This document shows positions 45,728 to 55,531 of a stretch of 64,000 bases of DNA, in pieces. Source of the stretch: Massilia horti (GTDB lineage Bacteria > Pseudomonadota > Gammaproteobacteria > Burkholderiales > Burkholderiaceae_D); assembly GCF_004614195.1 (NCBI RefSeq), contig NZ_SPUM01000031.1, forward strand, positions 1 to 64,000. Direction: 5' to 3'. The translations under genes and the position numbers were made by a program. Under the pieces are notes generated by a model. That model saw only the letters and a list, made by a program, of their open reading frames with translations. It made no database searches and was not told the origin of the DNA. Positions within the stretch are counted from its first letter, which is position 1. The number at the start of each line of letters is the position of its first letter.

Positions 45728-46159
45728 ATGGCAAAAAAGCTCCTGCTGCTCAACGGCCCCAACCTGAATCTGCTGGGGACCCGCGAGCCTGCCGTGTACG
45801 GCGCCACCACGTTGGCCGACATTGAGAGCGCGGCACACGCCCAGGCCGCGGCCGCTGGCGCGACGCTGGATTGCTTTCAAAGCAACCATGAAGGCGCGCT
45901 GATCGACCGCGTCCATGCCGCCCGTCTGGAGGGAGTCGACGCGATCGTCATCAATCCGGGCGGCCTGACCCATACCAGCGTGGCGCTGCGCGACGCGCTG
46001 GCCGGGGTGGCCATTCCGTTTATCGAAGTGCATATCTCAAACATCTACCAGCGCGAGGAGTTTCGACATCACTCGTTTTTGTCAGCAATTGCGCGCGGAA
46101 CGATCTGTGGACTGGGCGCAGACGGATATCGGTTTGCCATCGACTTCGCGCTTAAATAG
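45728..46159 (+). CDS. aroQ: 3-dehydroquinate dehydratase, type II
   Basis: AroQ converts 3-dehydroquinate to 3-dehydroshikimate. The 143-residue dodecameric-type enzyme has [21 protein letters not shown] with the catalytic Arg and Tyr, [30 protein letters not shown] and [17 protein letters not shown]. The order aroQ-accB-accC-prmA is conserved in many proteobacteria. Confidence 0.97.
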   Translation: MAKKLLLLNGPNLNLLGTREPAVYGATTLADIESAAHAQAAAAGATLDCFQSNHEGALIDRVHAARLEGVDAIVINPGGLTHTSVALRDALAGVAIPFIEVHISNIYQREEFRHHSFLSAIARGTICGLGADGYRFAIDFALK

Positions 46160-46256
46160 CGTTAATCTACGTCAACTTCACGCATTATGTGCGGTCAGCA
46201 GCTACCACCTGGCGCGCCGCATACTTTAAAACATAAATAATTCCAAGGGGTTTCAC

Positions 46257-46727
46257 ATGGATCTTCGAAAACTCAAGACTCTGATCGACCTCGTCGCCGA
46301 ATCGGACATCGCGGAACTGGAAGTGACCGAAGGCGAAAGCAAGGTTCGCATCGTCAAGTCCTCTGCAATCCCGCAAAACCAGGTGGTGATGATGCAGCCG
46401 CCAGGCGTGCAGCAGTACGCCGCGCCGGCCATGCCGGCCCCGGTCGCCGCACCGGCGCCTGCCGCAGCACCGGCCGCCCCCGCCGAGCCGAGCGGCCATG
46501 TGGTCAAGTCGCCGATGGTCGGCACCTTCTACCGCGCATCGTCCCCGGGCGCTCCGGCGTTTGTCGAAGTCGGCGCCACCGTGAAGGAAGGCGATACCCT
46601 GTGCATCATCGAAGCGATGAAGCTGCTCAACGAGATTGATGCCGACGTGTCCGGCACGATCAAGCAGATCCTCGTCGAGAACGGCCAACCGGTCGAATTC
46701 GGCCAGCCGCTGTTCGTGATCGGCTAA
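46257..46727 (+). CDS. accB: Acetyl-CoA carboxylase biotin carboxyl carrier protein
   Basis: AccB carries CO2 on biotin between biotin carboxylase and the carboxyltransferase in fatty-acid synthesis. The 156-residue protein has an N-terminal domain (1-45), an Ala/Pro linker (about 55-78) and a biotinyl domain with the biotinylated Lys122 in [18 protein letters not shown] lies upstream of the start. It is followed by accC after 94 bases. Confidence 0.97.
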   Translation: MDLRKLKTLIDLVAESDIAELEVTEGESKVRIVKSSAIPQNQVVMMQPPGVQQYAAPAMPAPVAAPAPAAAPAAPAEPSGHVVKSPMVGTFYRASSPGAPAFVEVGATVKEGDTLCIIEAMKLLNEIDADVSGTIKQILVENGQPVEFGQPLFVIG

Positions 46728-46821
46728 AGTTCTGCCAGACCGGATTTGCCGGCCTCCCACCAGATTCATGTCGTTCCCGGCGCCGCGCGCGCCGGCATTC
46801 ACAGAAACACCGAACTTAACC

Positions 46822-48218
<1,397 letters not shown>

Positions 48219-48222
<4 letters not shown>

Positions 48223-49175
48223 GCTGGACTGAAGTCGTCATCGAGATCGCGCGCGAGCACGCGGAGAACCTGTCCGACGCCCTGATGGAGGCGGGCGCGC
48301 TGTCGGTCTCGGTGGAGGATGCGGACGAAGGCACGGCGGCGGAAAAACCGCTGTTCGGCGAGCCGGGCATGACCCCGACCGAGGCCGCGTGGGACCACAG
48401 CCGCGTGGTCGCGCTGACCGACGTCGACGCCGACCAGGCGGCGATCGTAGCCGAAGCATCGGCCATCGCCAAGCTGCCCGCCCCGCCCGCGTTCACCACG
48501 CGCCCCGTTGGCGACGCCGACTGGGTGCGCCTGACCCAGTCGCAGTTCGAGCCTATCCACATCGGCAAGAACATCTGGGTGGTACCGAGCTGGCACGAGG
48601 CGCCGGACCCGAACGCGCTGATTCTCGAGCTCGATCCTGGCCTGGCATTTGGCACCGGCAGCCACCCGACCACCCGCCTGTGCATGGAGTGGCTGGAAGC
48701 GCATCCGGCGCCGGGCAAGACCGTGCTCGACTACGGCTGCGGCTCCGGCATCCTGGCCATGGTGGCCAAGAAGCTGGGCGCGGGCAGCGTGACCGGTGTG
48801 GACATCGACCCGCAGGCGATCGAGTCGGCGCACGCCAACGCGCAGCGCAACGGCTGCGAGATCGACTACTTCCTGCCGGACGATTTTGCCGCGTCGCCGA
48901 ACGCGCAGCAGGGCGCAAGCCGATTCGACATCGTGGTCGCGAACATTCTGTCGAACCCGCTCAAGCTGATGGCGCCGATGCTCTCGTCGCGCGTGGCCGA
49001 CGGTGGATTCCTGATTCTCTCGGGCGTGCTGGCGCGCCAGGCCGAAGAAGTGGCCGCCGCCTACGCACCTTTCATCAAGCTGGGCGTCTGGGCCGAGCAG
49101 GACGGCTGGGTCGCTCTTCACGGGCAGTTCGGCAGCGAGACAGCACCGCCGCCGCGCGCCGTAAGCGGGCAGTAG
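48219..49175 (+). CDS. prmA: Ribosomal protein L11 methyltransferase
   Basis: PrmA methylates several amino groups of ribosomal protein L11 with SAM. The 318-residue protein has an N-terminal substrate-recognition domain (1-90). The SAM-binding loop is [20 protein letters not shown], and [18 protein letters not shown] is the typical linker. Catalytic [10 protein letters not shown] (NPPY-like, here NILSNP) follows. It is co-translated with accC. Confidence 0.95.
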
Positions 49176-49179
49176 CGCC

Positions 49180-50646
49180 ATGGCGCTCGCCACCCGGTGC
49201 CCCCACTGTGGCAAGCGGTTCCGCGTCGCCGCGGACCAGCTCAAGCTACGCGGGGGCATCGTGCGCTGCGGCGCCTGCCACGAAATCTTCGACGGCAACG
49301 CCACCCTGATCGACCTCGATGCGCTCGCAGCCGGGAAACCGCCTGCGGCCACTATCACGGCGCCCGTGCCGGCCGAACCGGCGCGGCCGGCTTCTTCCGA
49401 TAACAGCGAATCAGTCGCCGCCTCCGTGTGGCGGCGCGTTCCCGCGCAGGCGGAAACCAGCCACGAGGATCCTCCTGAGGCTAAACCCGAGGAGGCGCAG
49501 CAGCCATCGCCTGACGACGAGCAGCCGCAAGCCCCCGCGCCAGCCAACGAGCCGGGCGCCGACGGCCATACCATCTACACCCTGCACCTCGACCACACGC
49601 TCGACCCGCTCGGCATCCTGCCCGACACCGAACCGGACGAGGAGGAAAAGACCGAGGCGCAGCTTGACGCTGAACCGGCCATTGAGGAAGAGGCTGACGC
49701 CGAAGCGGCACCGCAAGCCGAGCCAACCCCTGTGCCGGAGCCGCACGCCGCGCCAGCCCTGGAACAGGGCGCCGTGCCCGAGTCCGAACCGGCCGACCCG
49801 CCTCGCGCGCAGCCTGCGCCGGCCCTGGCGACTCCCGCGGTCGCGGAAAGCGGCCGCATCGAGCCCACGCTCGGCCTGCCGGTCGACGAAGAACTCGTCG
49901 CCGTGCCCCTGCCCGATGATGACCACGAACTGGACGCGCCGTCCCGGCACGCTGCGCCGCAGGCGCAATCCGGCCCGCTGCCGCTGCGCGAATCGGCCCC
50001 GTCCGAACCGCCGATCGCCTACGTGCGTCCTGCACGGCCCAGGGTCGCCGATTCCAAACCCGGCCGCCGCTCCAAGCTCACGCCGACCAAGATCGCCCAG
50101 CCAAGACTGCGGGTGCCGGAGAGCGACGAACCCGAATTCGTCAGGCGCAGCCGCCAGCAGGAAAAGTCGGGCAAGATCCGGCGCATCGTGATGGCGGCAG
50201 GCTCGGTGATCCTGCTGCTGGTGCTCGCGGTCCAGGCAATGACCACCTACCGCAACGTGCTGGCCGCCCGCTACCCGGACGCGAAACCGGCGCTGGCCGC
50301 CATCTGCCACGCGCTGGGCTGCCGTGTCGAACTGCCCACCCAGATCGACAACCTGTCGATCGAACAGGGCGAGCTGGTCAACCTTGGTAACAACGCCTAT
50401 TCGCTCACCACCCTGCTGCATAACCAGGGCAGCCTGGTGCAGGCCTGGCCGCACATCGAACTGACCCTGACCGACACCAACGACAAGCCGCTGCTGCGGC
50501 GCGTGTTCGCACCAGCCCAATACCTGCCGCAGGGCTTTGCGCCCGCCGCCGGCTTTGCGGCGCGTGGCGAGCAGCCGGTCAAACTCTCCTTCCAGCTGGA
50601 CCAGCTCAAGCCGTCCGGCTACCGAATCGCGATTTTTTACCCATAA
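49180..50646 (+). CDS. Zinc-ribbon and DUF3426 domain membrane protein
   Basis: The 488-residue protein begins with an MJ0042-type zinc ribbon, ATRCPHCGKRFRV..VRCGACHEIF (two CxxC pairs). A long Glu/Pro/Ala-rich disordered stretch (about 45-325) follows, then a single membrane helix (about 335-355, RIVMAAGSVILLLVLAVQAM). A C-terminal DUF3426 domain (about 370-485) has RYPDAKPALAAICHALGCRV. This topology puts the zinc ribbon in the cytoplasm and DUF3426 in the periplasm. It lies four bases after prmA. The function is unknown; the gene is a regular prmA neighbour in betaproteobacteria. Confidence 0.88.
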   Translation: MALATRCPHCGKRFRVAADQLKLRGGIVRCGACHEIFDGNATLIDLDALAAGKPPAATITAPVPAEPARPASSDNSESVAASVWRRVPAQAETSHEDPPEAKPEEAQQPSPDDEQPQAPAPANEPGADGHTIYTLHLDHTLDPLGILPDTEPDEEEKTEAQLDAEPAIEEEADAEAAPQAEPTPVPEPHAAPALEQGAVPESEPADPPRAQPAPALATPAVAESGRIEPTLGLPVDEELVAVPLPDDDHELDAPSRHAAPQAQSGPLPLRESAPSEPPIAYVRPARPRVADSKPGRRSKLTPTKIAQPRLRVPESDEPEFVRRSRQQEKSGKIRRIVMAAGSVILLLVLAVQAMTTYRNVLAARYPDAKPALAAICHALGCRVELPTQIDNLSIEQGELVNLGNNAYSLTTLLHNQGSLVQAWPHIELTLTDTNDKPLLRRVFAPAQYLPQGFAPAAGFAARGEQPVKLSFQLDQLKPSGYRIAIFYP

Positions 50647-50655
50647 GGCTTCACC

Positions 50656-51594
50656 ATGACCAAAACCGCCTTGATCTGCGGATCGCTTGCGTTCGACAAG
50701 ATCATGCAGTACCACGGCCGCTTCGCCGATACCCTGCTGGCCGACCAACTGCACAGGGTGAACGTTTCGTTCCTGGTACCGACGCTGCGCACCGAATTCG
50801 GCGGCTGCTCGGCCAACATCGCCTACAACCTCAAGATGCTCGGCGGTGATCCGCTGATCATGGCGACCATCGGACAGGACGGTGGCGAGTACCTCGATCG
50901 TTTTCACAAGCTCGGCATCGAAACCCGCGCGATTAAAAAGATCGACCATGCCTACACCGCGCAGTGCTTCGTCACCGCCGACCAGGACAACAACCAGATC
51001 AACGCCTTCCACCCGGGCGCCATGCAGTTCGCGCACGAAAACAATGTGGCGGACCAGGGCAAGCTGGCAGTCGCGATCGTCGCGCCGGATGGCCGCGACG
51101 GCATGCTCAAGCACGCGCGCGACTGTGCCGAACTGGGCGTGCCGCTCATGTTCGACCCTGGCCAGCAACTGCCGATGTTCAGCGGCGATGAACTGATCAA
51201 GTTTATCGAGCAGGCGGCCTACCTGGCCGCGAACGACTATGAATTCGAAATGATCCTGGACCGCACCGGCCTGACGCCTGGCGACATCGCGCAACGGCTG
51301 GAAGCGCTGATCGTCACGCGCGGCGACAAGGGTTCGGAAATCCACGCCGGCGGCCAGCGTTACGACATCCCTGTGGTGCCCGCTGCAGCGGTGGTCGACC
51401 CGACCGGCTGTGGCGACGCGTACCGCGCCGGCTTGCTGTACGGGATCACGAATGGTTTCGACTGGCCGACCACGGGCCGCATCGCGAGCCTGCTGGGCTC
51501 GATCAAGATCGCGCACCAGGGCGGGCAAAACCACTCGTTCACGCCGGCTGAAATCGCGGACAAGTTTGAAGCCGCGTTTGGCTACCGCTACTGA
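50656..51594 (+). CDS. PfkB-family carbohydrate (adenosine/ribose-type) kinase
   Basis: The 312-residue ribokinase-fold kinase has EFGGCSANIAYNLKMLGGDP, the substrate-binding first signature. The second signature DPTGCGDAYRAGLLYG carries the catalytic Asp. VTRGDKGSEIHAGGQRYDIP is the nucleotide-binding strand region. It resembles the adenosine-kinase-like branch, but the sugar cannot be assigned from sequence. It is nine bases downstream of the DUF3426 gene and so probably co-transcribed. It converges with yggT. Confidence 0.88.
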   Translation: MTKTALICGSLAFDKIMQYHGRFADTLLADQLHRVNVSFLVPTLRTEFGGCSANIAYNLKMLGGDPLIMATIGQDGGEYLDRFHKLGIETRAIKKIDHAYTAQCFVTADQDNNQINAFHPGAMQFAHENNVADQGKLAVAIVAPDGRDGMLKHARDCAELGVPLMFDPGQQLPMFSGDELIKFIEQAAYLAANDYEFEMILDRTGLTPGDIAQRLEALIVTRGDKGSEIHAGGQRYDIPVVPAAAVVDPTGCGDAYRAGLLYGITNGFDWPTTGRIASLLGSIKIAHQGGQNHSFTPAEIADKFEAAFGYRY

Positions 51595-51609
51595 TCAGGC
51601 GGCCATGGG

Positions 51610-51634
51610 ACATGGGCGGTCTTCCCGCCCATGT
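51610..51634. terminator. Hairpin between convergent genes
   Basis: ACATGGGCGG (51610-51619) pairs perfectly with CCGCCCATGT (51625-51634) across a five-base loop, TCTTC. It sits 15 bases after the PfkB stop and 31 bases before the yggT stop, so it could serve both convergent genes. There is no T-tract on either side, so intrinsic termination is plausible but not proved. Confidence 0.45.
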
Positions 51635-51664
51635 GCTCGAATCAGATAAGAATACCCGGCCTGC

Positions 51665-52195
51665 TCAAATAAACGCAGCGGCCCTGGCCAGGATATGCTG
51701 CAAGATCTGCAGCAGGATGAGCGCGACCAGCACCGACAAGTCGATGCCGCCGATCGGCGGGATCACGCGGCGAATCGGCCGCAACAGCGGATCGTTGAGC
51801 GCATGGACGAACGGCGCCAGCGGCGCATGCGGATTGATCCAGCTGAACACCGCCTCGATGATCAGCAGGGCAATGAAGCCGTAAATGATCCAGTTCAGCA
51901 ACCGGAACACGGCGCCCACGACGATTAGCTCGGCGGACGCGCCGCCAAAATACATGATCGAGTTCGCGATCAGGACGACGAGGAAGGCGCCGATCAGGCT
52001 GGCCCAGTCGAATCCACCCACTCCCGGAATGATGCGCCGGATCGGCTTGACCAGCCAATCGCTCAAGGTGTACGTGAACTGCCCCACGGACATCGGCGGA
52101 CGCACCCGAATCGCCTGCATCCAAAAGCGCAGCAGCAGCACCCCGCCCAGCACACCGGCGACGGTATTGACGATTAACTGAAGAATTCCGAACAC
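51665..52195 (-). CDS. yggT: YggT-family membrane protein
   Basis: The 176-residue integral membrane protein has two repeated YggT units. Each has hydrophobic helices and a signature: SDWLVKPIRRIIPGVGGFDW in the first and NDPLLRPIRRVIPPIGGIDL in the second. YggT proteins are linked to osmotic shock tolerance and cell-envelope placement; the mechanism is unknown. The start is GTG 52195 with GAGGAG five bases upstream. An ATG at 52231 would lie in the terminator hairpin of the gene upstream and is rejected. Confidence 0.93.
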   Translation of the reverse strand: MFGILQLIVNTVAGVLGGVLLLRFWMQAIRVRPPMSVGQFTYTLSDWLVKPIRRIIPGVGGFDWASLIGAFLVVLIANSIMYFGGASAELIVVGAVFRLLNWIIYGFIALLIIEAVFSWINPHAPLAPFVHALNDPLLRPIRRVIPPIGGIDLSVLVALILLQILQHILARAAAFI

Positions 52196-52208
52196 GACGT
52201 CTCCTCTA

Positions 52209-52244
52209 AAAAAAAACCGCTGTGTGACCATATCACACAGCGGT
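52209..52244 (-). terminator. Rho-independent terminator of the histone-like gene
   Basis: CCGCTGTGTGA (52218-52228) and TCACACAGCGG (52234-52244) form an 11-base-pair perfect stem with loop CCATA. On the minus strand it is followed by nine T (52217-52209). It lies 35 bases after the stop of the lysine/alanine-rich gene, and just before the yggT ribosome-binding site, insulating yggT from it. Confidence 0.9.
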
Positions 52245-52279
52245 ATTTTGCCTTATTCAGGCACAACTAACTACATTAC

Positions 52280-53608
52280 TTACGGGCGGCTGCTGGTCGG
52301 AAACGGCCAGGCGGCTGCCGGCGAAATCACCGTCTTGGCCTGCGGAGCCGGAGCTGCCGGAGCCTGTGCCTGGGCGGGAGCTGCTTCAGGCTTGGCTGCC
52401 GCTTCCGGTTTGGCTTCAGGCTTGGCTGCGGCTTCCGGCTTGGCTGCCTCGGCAGCCTTCGGAGCTGCCGGCTTTTTCGCGGCGGCCTTCTTCACTGCCG
52501 GCTTGGCGGCCGGTGCAGCTGCTGCTGCCGGCTTGGCAGCTTCAGGCTTGGCTTCCGGTTTTGCAGCAGCCGGCTTGGCGGCGGCTTTCTTCACTGCCGG
52601 TTTGGCGGCGGCTTTCGGCGCTGCCTTGGCTGCCGGTTTGGCTGCAGCCTTGGCCGGAGCAGCTACTTTCTTGGCTGCCGGCTTAGCTGCGGCCTTGGCC
52701 GGAGCTGCTGCTTTTTTAGCTGCCGGTTTGGCTGCGGCCTTGGCCGGAGCTGCTGCTTTCTTGGCTGCCGGTTTGGTAGCGGCTGCCTTTGCGGCGGGCT
52801 TGGCGGCTGCCTTCTTCGCTGCCGGTGCGGCTGCTTTCTTGGCTGCCGGTTTTGCGGCTACTTTGGTTGCGGCTGCTTTTTTGGCTGCCGGCTTGGCGGC
52901 TGCCTTGGTTACTGCCTTCTTAGCTGCCGGCTTGGCTGCTGCTTTTTTAGCTGCCGGCTTGGCTGCTGCCTTTTTAGCTGCGGGCTTGGCGGCTGCCTTG
53001 GTGGCTGCTGCCTTTTTAGCTGCCGGCTTGGCGGCTGCCTTGGTTACTGCCTTTTTAGCTGCCGGCTTGGCGGCTGCCTTGGTTGCTGCTTTTTTGGCTG
53101 CCGGTTTTGCGACGGCCTTGGTAGCTGCGGCTTTCTTGGCTGCCGGCTTGGCGGCTGCCTTGGTCACTGCTTTCTTGGCTGCCGGCTTGGCGGCTGCCTT
53201 GGTTGCTGCGGCTTTCTTCGCTGCCGGCTTGGCTGCTGCCTTGGCGACTACTGCTTTCTTTGCTGCCGGCTTGGCTGCTGCCTTGGTTACTACCGCTTTC
53301 TTCGCTGCCGGTTTGGCCGCTGCCTTGGTAGCTGCTGCTTTTGCTACCGGCTTGGCTGCTGCCTTCTTGGCTGCCGGCTTGGCGGCAACTTTGGTTGCTG
53401 CGGCCTTGGTTGCGGTTGCCTTCTTCGCTGCCGGCTTGGCGGCTGCCTTCACTGCCGATTTGGCGGCGGCCTTCGCTGCCGGCGTGGCGGCCTTGGCTGC
53501 CGGTTTGGCGGCTACCGCTTTCTTGGCGGTCGGTTTAACTGCTGCGGCTGCCTTCGCGGCCGGTTTTGCAGCAGGTTTTGCTGCTGGTTTCTTAGCGGCT
53601 GTTGCCAT
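52280..53608 (-). CDS. Histone H1-like lysine/alanine/proline-repeat DNA-binding protein
   Basis: The 442-residue protein is composed almost wholly of Lys, Ala, Pro and Thr/Val, in repeats of the type AAAKPAAKKA(A/V)(A/V)TKA spread over residues about 10-350. It ends in a more acidic Glu/Pro/Ala tail (about 380-442). This is the composition of bacterial histone H1-like proteins (AlgP/AlgR3, HctB, BpH1 types), which bind and compact DNA with no sequence preference. It starts at ATG 53608 with AAGGAG. The repeats make it prone to length change. The opposite strand is also open, an artefact of the repeat codons. Confidence 0.88.
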   Translation of the reverse strand: MATAAKKPAAKPAAKPAAKAAAAVKPTAKKAVAAKPAAKAATPAAKAAAKSAVKAAAKPAAKKATATKAAATKVAAKPAAKKAAAKPVAKAAATKAAAKPAAKKAVVTKAAAKPAAKKAVVAKAAAKPAAKKAAATKAAAKPAAKKAVTKAAAKPAAKKAAATKAVAKPAAKKAATKAAAKPAAKKAVTKAAAKPAAKKAAATKAAAKPAAKKAAAKPAAKKAAAKPAAKKAVTKAAAKPAAKKAAATKVAAKPAAKKAAAPAAKKAAAKPAAKAAATKPAAKKAAAPAKAAAKPAAKKAAAPAKAAAKPAAKKVAAPAKAAAKPAAKAAPKAAAKPAVKKAAAKPAAAKPEAKPEAAKPAAAAAPAAKPAVKKAAAKKPAAPKAAEAAKPEAAAKPEAKPEAAAKPEAAPAQAQAPAAPAPQAKTVISPAAAWPFPTSSRP

Positions 53609-53684
53609 TTTTGTTCTCCTTCATCTGCGATGAGAAAAATACGCTTCAAGGTTTAAACCCGTCCAACCCTCCGGGGTCAGGCGA

Positions 53685-53711
53685 ATTATTCATCGGCACA
53701 AACGCTTTCAA
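53685..53711 (-). promoter_or_regulatory. Candidate promoter of the histone-like gene
   Basis: On the minus strand TTGAAA (53711-53706), a 15-base spacer and AATAAT (53690-53685) lie about 75 bases upstream of the histone-like start. The boxes match well but the spacer is two bases short of optimal, so this is tentative. Confidence 0.35.
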
Positions 53712-53863
53712 TTATTTGCGCTAATGAATTCGGCACCAGCTGAACTGCTGCAACTCCTCACGATTGCAGCACTTCAGCCATCGTCGTCGAGAACGCCAAA
53801 CGACGGATCGGTTGGTACAAGTGCGCAGCTCAATCGCGGCCCGGCCGCCAAAGCGAAAAGAAA

Positions 53864-53909
53864 AAGCCGCCGTGCCTGAGCCTGGTCAGGCAGTGCGGCT
53901 TGTTTTTTT
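53864..53909. terminator. Orphan bidirectional rho-independent terminator
   Basis: AAGCCGC plus TGCCTGA (53864-53879) pairs with TCAGGCA plus GCGGCTT (53886-53901) around a two-base internal loop and a six-base apical loop. Seven T follow on the plus strand (53903-53909), and an A-rich run precedes it (TTTTTCTTTT on the minus strand). It lies in a 628-base stretch (53609-54236) with no protein gene I can support; the transcript it ends is not obvious. Confidence 0.75.
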
Positions 53910-54170
53910 CGCGAGGCTTTCGTGCATACTGATTGAATCAGCGTCCCATTTTTTCGATCGATTTGCCGCGGTGAAAACGTTCGAAAAAACGCAACGTTCA
54001 CACTTTGACAAATTCAATCACGTAAAGTACACGAAAACCTTGTCAACGCGCAACTGGCGCACGTTATTTTCACGCAGACGTTGCGCATTCGAGGACGAAA
54101 CCGCCCTGTTTTTGTCGAATTCATCGTTCGATGCGTTGTTTTGCGAGACGGCTTGCGTGCGCATCGGAAA

Positions 54171-54205
54171 ACAAAAAGCCCCGCAGGTTTAAGCCTGCGA
54201 GGCTT
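54171..54205 (-). terminator. Rho-independent terminator behind the nrdB remnant and GH88 gene
   Basis: AAGCCCCGCAGG (54176-54187) pairs with CCTGCGAGGCTT (54194-54205), with one mismatch. On the minus strand it is followed by TTTTTGTTTT. Its sequence is nearly the same as the terminator of the intact nrdB at 63263-63296. It would end leftward transcripts of the GH88 operon. Confidence 0.85.
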
Positions 54206-54236
54206 GATGTTTGCTGCGATGTTGATGTGGTCGGCG

Positions 54237-54287
54237 TCAGTCCCCGTTCATCTCGAAGAAGAAACGCTCCTTCTTCAGGTCGATCAT
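54237..54287 (-). pseudogene. nrdB: Remnant of the nrdB 3' end
   Basis: The reading frame MIDLKKERFFFEMNGD followed by a stop matches the C-terminal MIDLKKERNFFETRVTEYQ of the intact NrdB at 63315-64000. At DNA level 54251-54288 and 63362-63399 agree at 36 of 38 positions. Both copies are in the same orientation and both are followed by the same type of terminator hairpin. The GH88 stop codon falls inside this remnant. It probably marks the left edge of an inserted segment. Confidence 0.8.
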
Positions 54288-55480
54288 CCCTTTGCCAGTT
54301 TCGCCTTGTAGCGCAGCAGGGCTTCGAGGAAGTAGTAATCGCCGTAGTTAAGCGGCACGTCGATCTCGCTGTTGGCCGGTTTGTGTCCGGTCGCGTGCTT
54401 GAGCAGAAAGCCGCCGTTCTCGCCCGGATGCGCCAGGTACTGCGGCGAGGACAGGCTGCGCAGCTGCTGTTCGGCGAATTCGACGTAGCGCTTGCCCAGC
54501 GCGGGCTCGACGTAGTCGCTCAGCTCGAGCAGCGCGCTTGCCATGATCGCCGCGGCCGACGAGTCGCGCGGCGCATTCGGGATGTCCGGAGCATCGAAGT
54601 CCCAGTACGGCACTTTATCGGCCGGCATGCGCGGGTGCTGCATGATGAAGCCGGCGATTTTCTGCGCGTGCTGCAGGTACTCGGGCTTCTTCGCCTCGCG
54701 GTACATCATCGTGTAGCCGTACAGGCCCCAGGCCTGGCCGCGCGCCCAGGCCGAGCCGTCCGCATAGCCCTGGTGCGTCACCTTCGAGCGCACCTTGCCG
54801 TCCGCCGGATCGTAGTCGACCACGTGGAAGCTCGACCCGTCCGGACGGAAATGGTTGCGCAGGGAGGTGTCGGCATGGGCGATGGCGACCTCGCGGTAGT
54901 ACGGGTCGCCGGAGGCGCGCGCCGCCCACATCAGCAGCTCGAGGTTCATCATGTTGTCGATGATGACCGGGTAGGTCCAGTCGCGGTCGGCGCGCACGTT
55001 CCACGACTGGATGCTGCCGACCTTCGGGTTGAACCGGGTCACCAGCGTGGTGGCGCCGGCCAGCAGCACATCGCGGTAGCTGGCGTCGGCACCCAGCCGC
55101 AGCCCGTTGCCGAAGCTGCTGTTGAGCATGAAGCCTACGTCATGGTTGGACTTGTCGAACTTGGCACGCTCGACTTCCTTCGTGTAGCGCACGGCCGCGG
55201 CGCGCCACTTCTGGTCGCCGGTCGCTTCCAGCAGATACCACAGCGTCCCCGGGAAGAAGCCGCTGGTCCAGTCGCGCACGCCGACCAATTTGACCTGGCC
55301 CTGATCGAGCGTACGGGGAAAGCCCGGCTTGTCCTTGATCGCATCCAGCAAATCGCTGTACTGGCGGGTGGCGATGTCGAAATCGGTTCGGATGACATCG
55401 GCCATCGGCTGCGCGGCCTGCAGCTGGGCGGCGCCAAGCATCAAAGCCAGGGCGCAAACGAGGTGCTTCATGTTCTTCAT
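54284..55480 (-). CDS. Unsaturated glucuronyl hydrolase (glycoside hydrolase family 88)
   Basis: GH88 enzymes remove the 4,5-unsaturated uronic acid that polysaccharide lyases leave at the non-reducing end. The 398-residue (alpha/alpha)6-barrel protein shows the two catalytic aspartate regions, NHDVGFMLNSSFGNGLRLG and YPVIIDNMMNLELLMWAA, and GYADGSAWARGQAWGLYGYT. An N-terminal signal peptide (KHLVCALALMLGAAQLQA) predicts a periplasmic location. Start at 55480. It follows udh by 51 bases, so released uronate can be oxidised next. The stop codon lies within the duplicated nrdB fragment. Confidence 0.9.
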   Translation of the reverse strand: MKNMKHLVCALALMLGAAQLQAAQPMADVIRTDFDIATRQYSDLLDAIKDKPGFPRTLDQGQVKLVGVRDWTSGFFPGTLWYLLEATGDQKWRAAAVRYTKEVERAKFDKSNHDVGFMLNSSFGNGLRLGADASYRDVLLAGATTLVTRFNPKVGSIQSWNVRADRDWTYPVIIDNMMNLELLMWAARASGDPYYREVAIAHADTSLRNHFRPDGSSFHVVDYDPADGKVRSKVTHQGYADGSAWARGQAWGLYGYTMMYREAKKPEYLQHAQKIAGFIMQHPRMPADKVPYWDFDAPDIPNAPRDSSAAAIMASALLELSDYVEPALGKRYVEFAEQQLRSLSSPQYLAHPGENGGFLLKHATGHKPANSEIDVPLNYGDYYFLEALLRYKAKLAKG

Positions 55481-55531
55481 GGGGACTCTCTCAGGTCGGA
55501 AGTTCATCGGCGGCCACCGGGGCCGCCACGT

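Noticed and set aside
52224..53633. 469-residue plus-strand open frame rich in Ala, Gly, Leu and Phe
   Set aside because: It is the antisense image of the Lys/Ala/Pro repeat gene: repeat codons such as GCC, AAG and CCG leave the complementary frame free of stops. The minus-strand frame has the ribosome site, terminator and a known protein type.
53764..54192. 142-residue plus-strand frame in the gene-free stretch
   Set aside because: It has no ribosome site, runs through the terminator hairpin at 53864-53901, and its composition does not look like protein.
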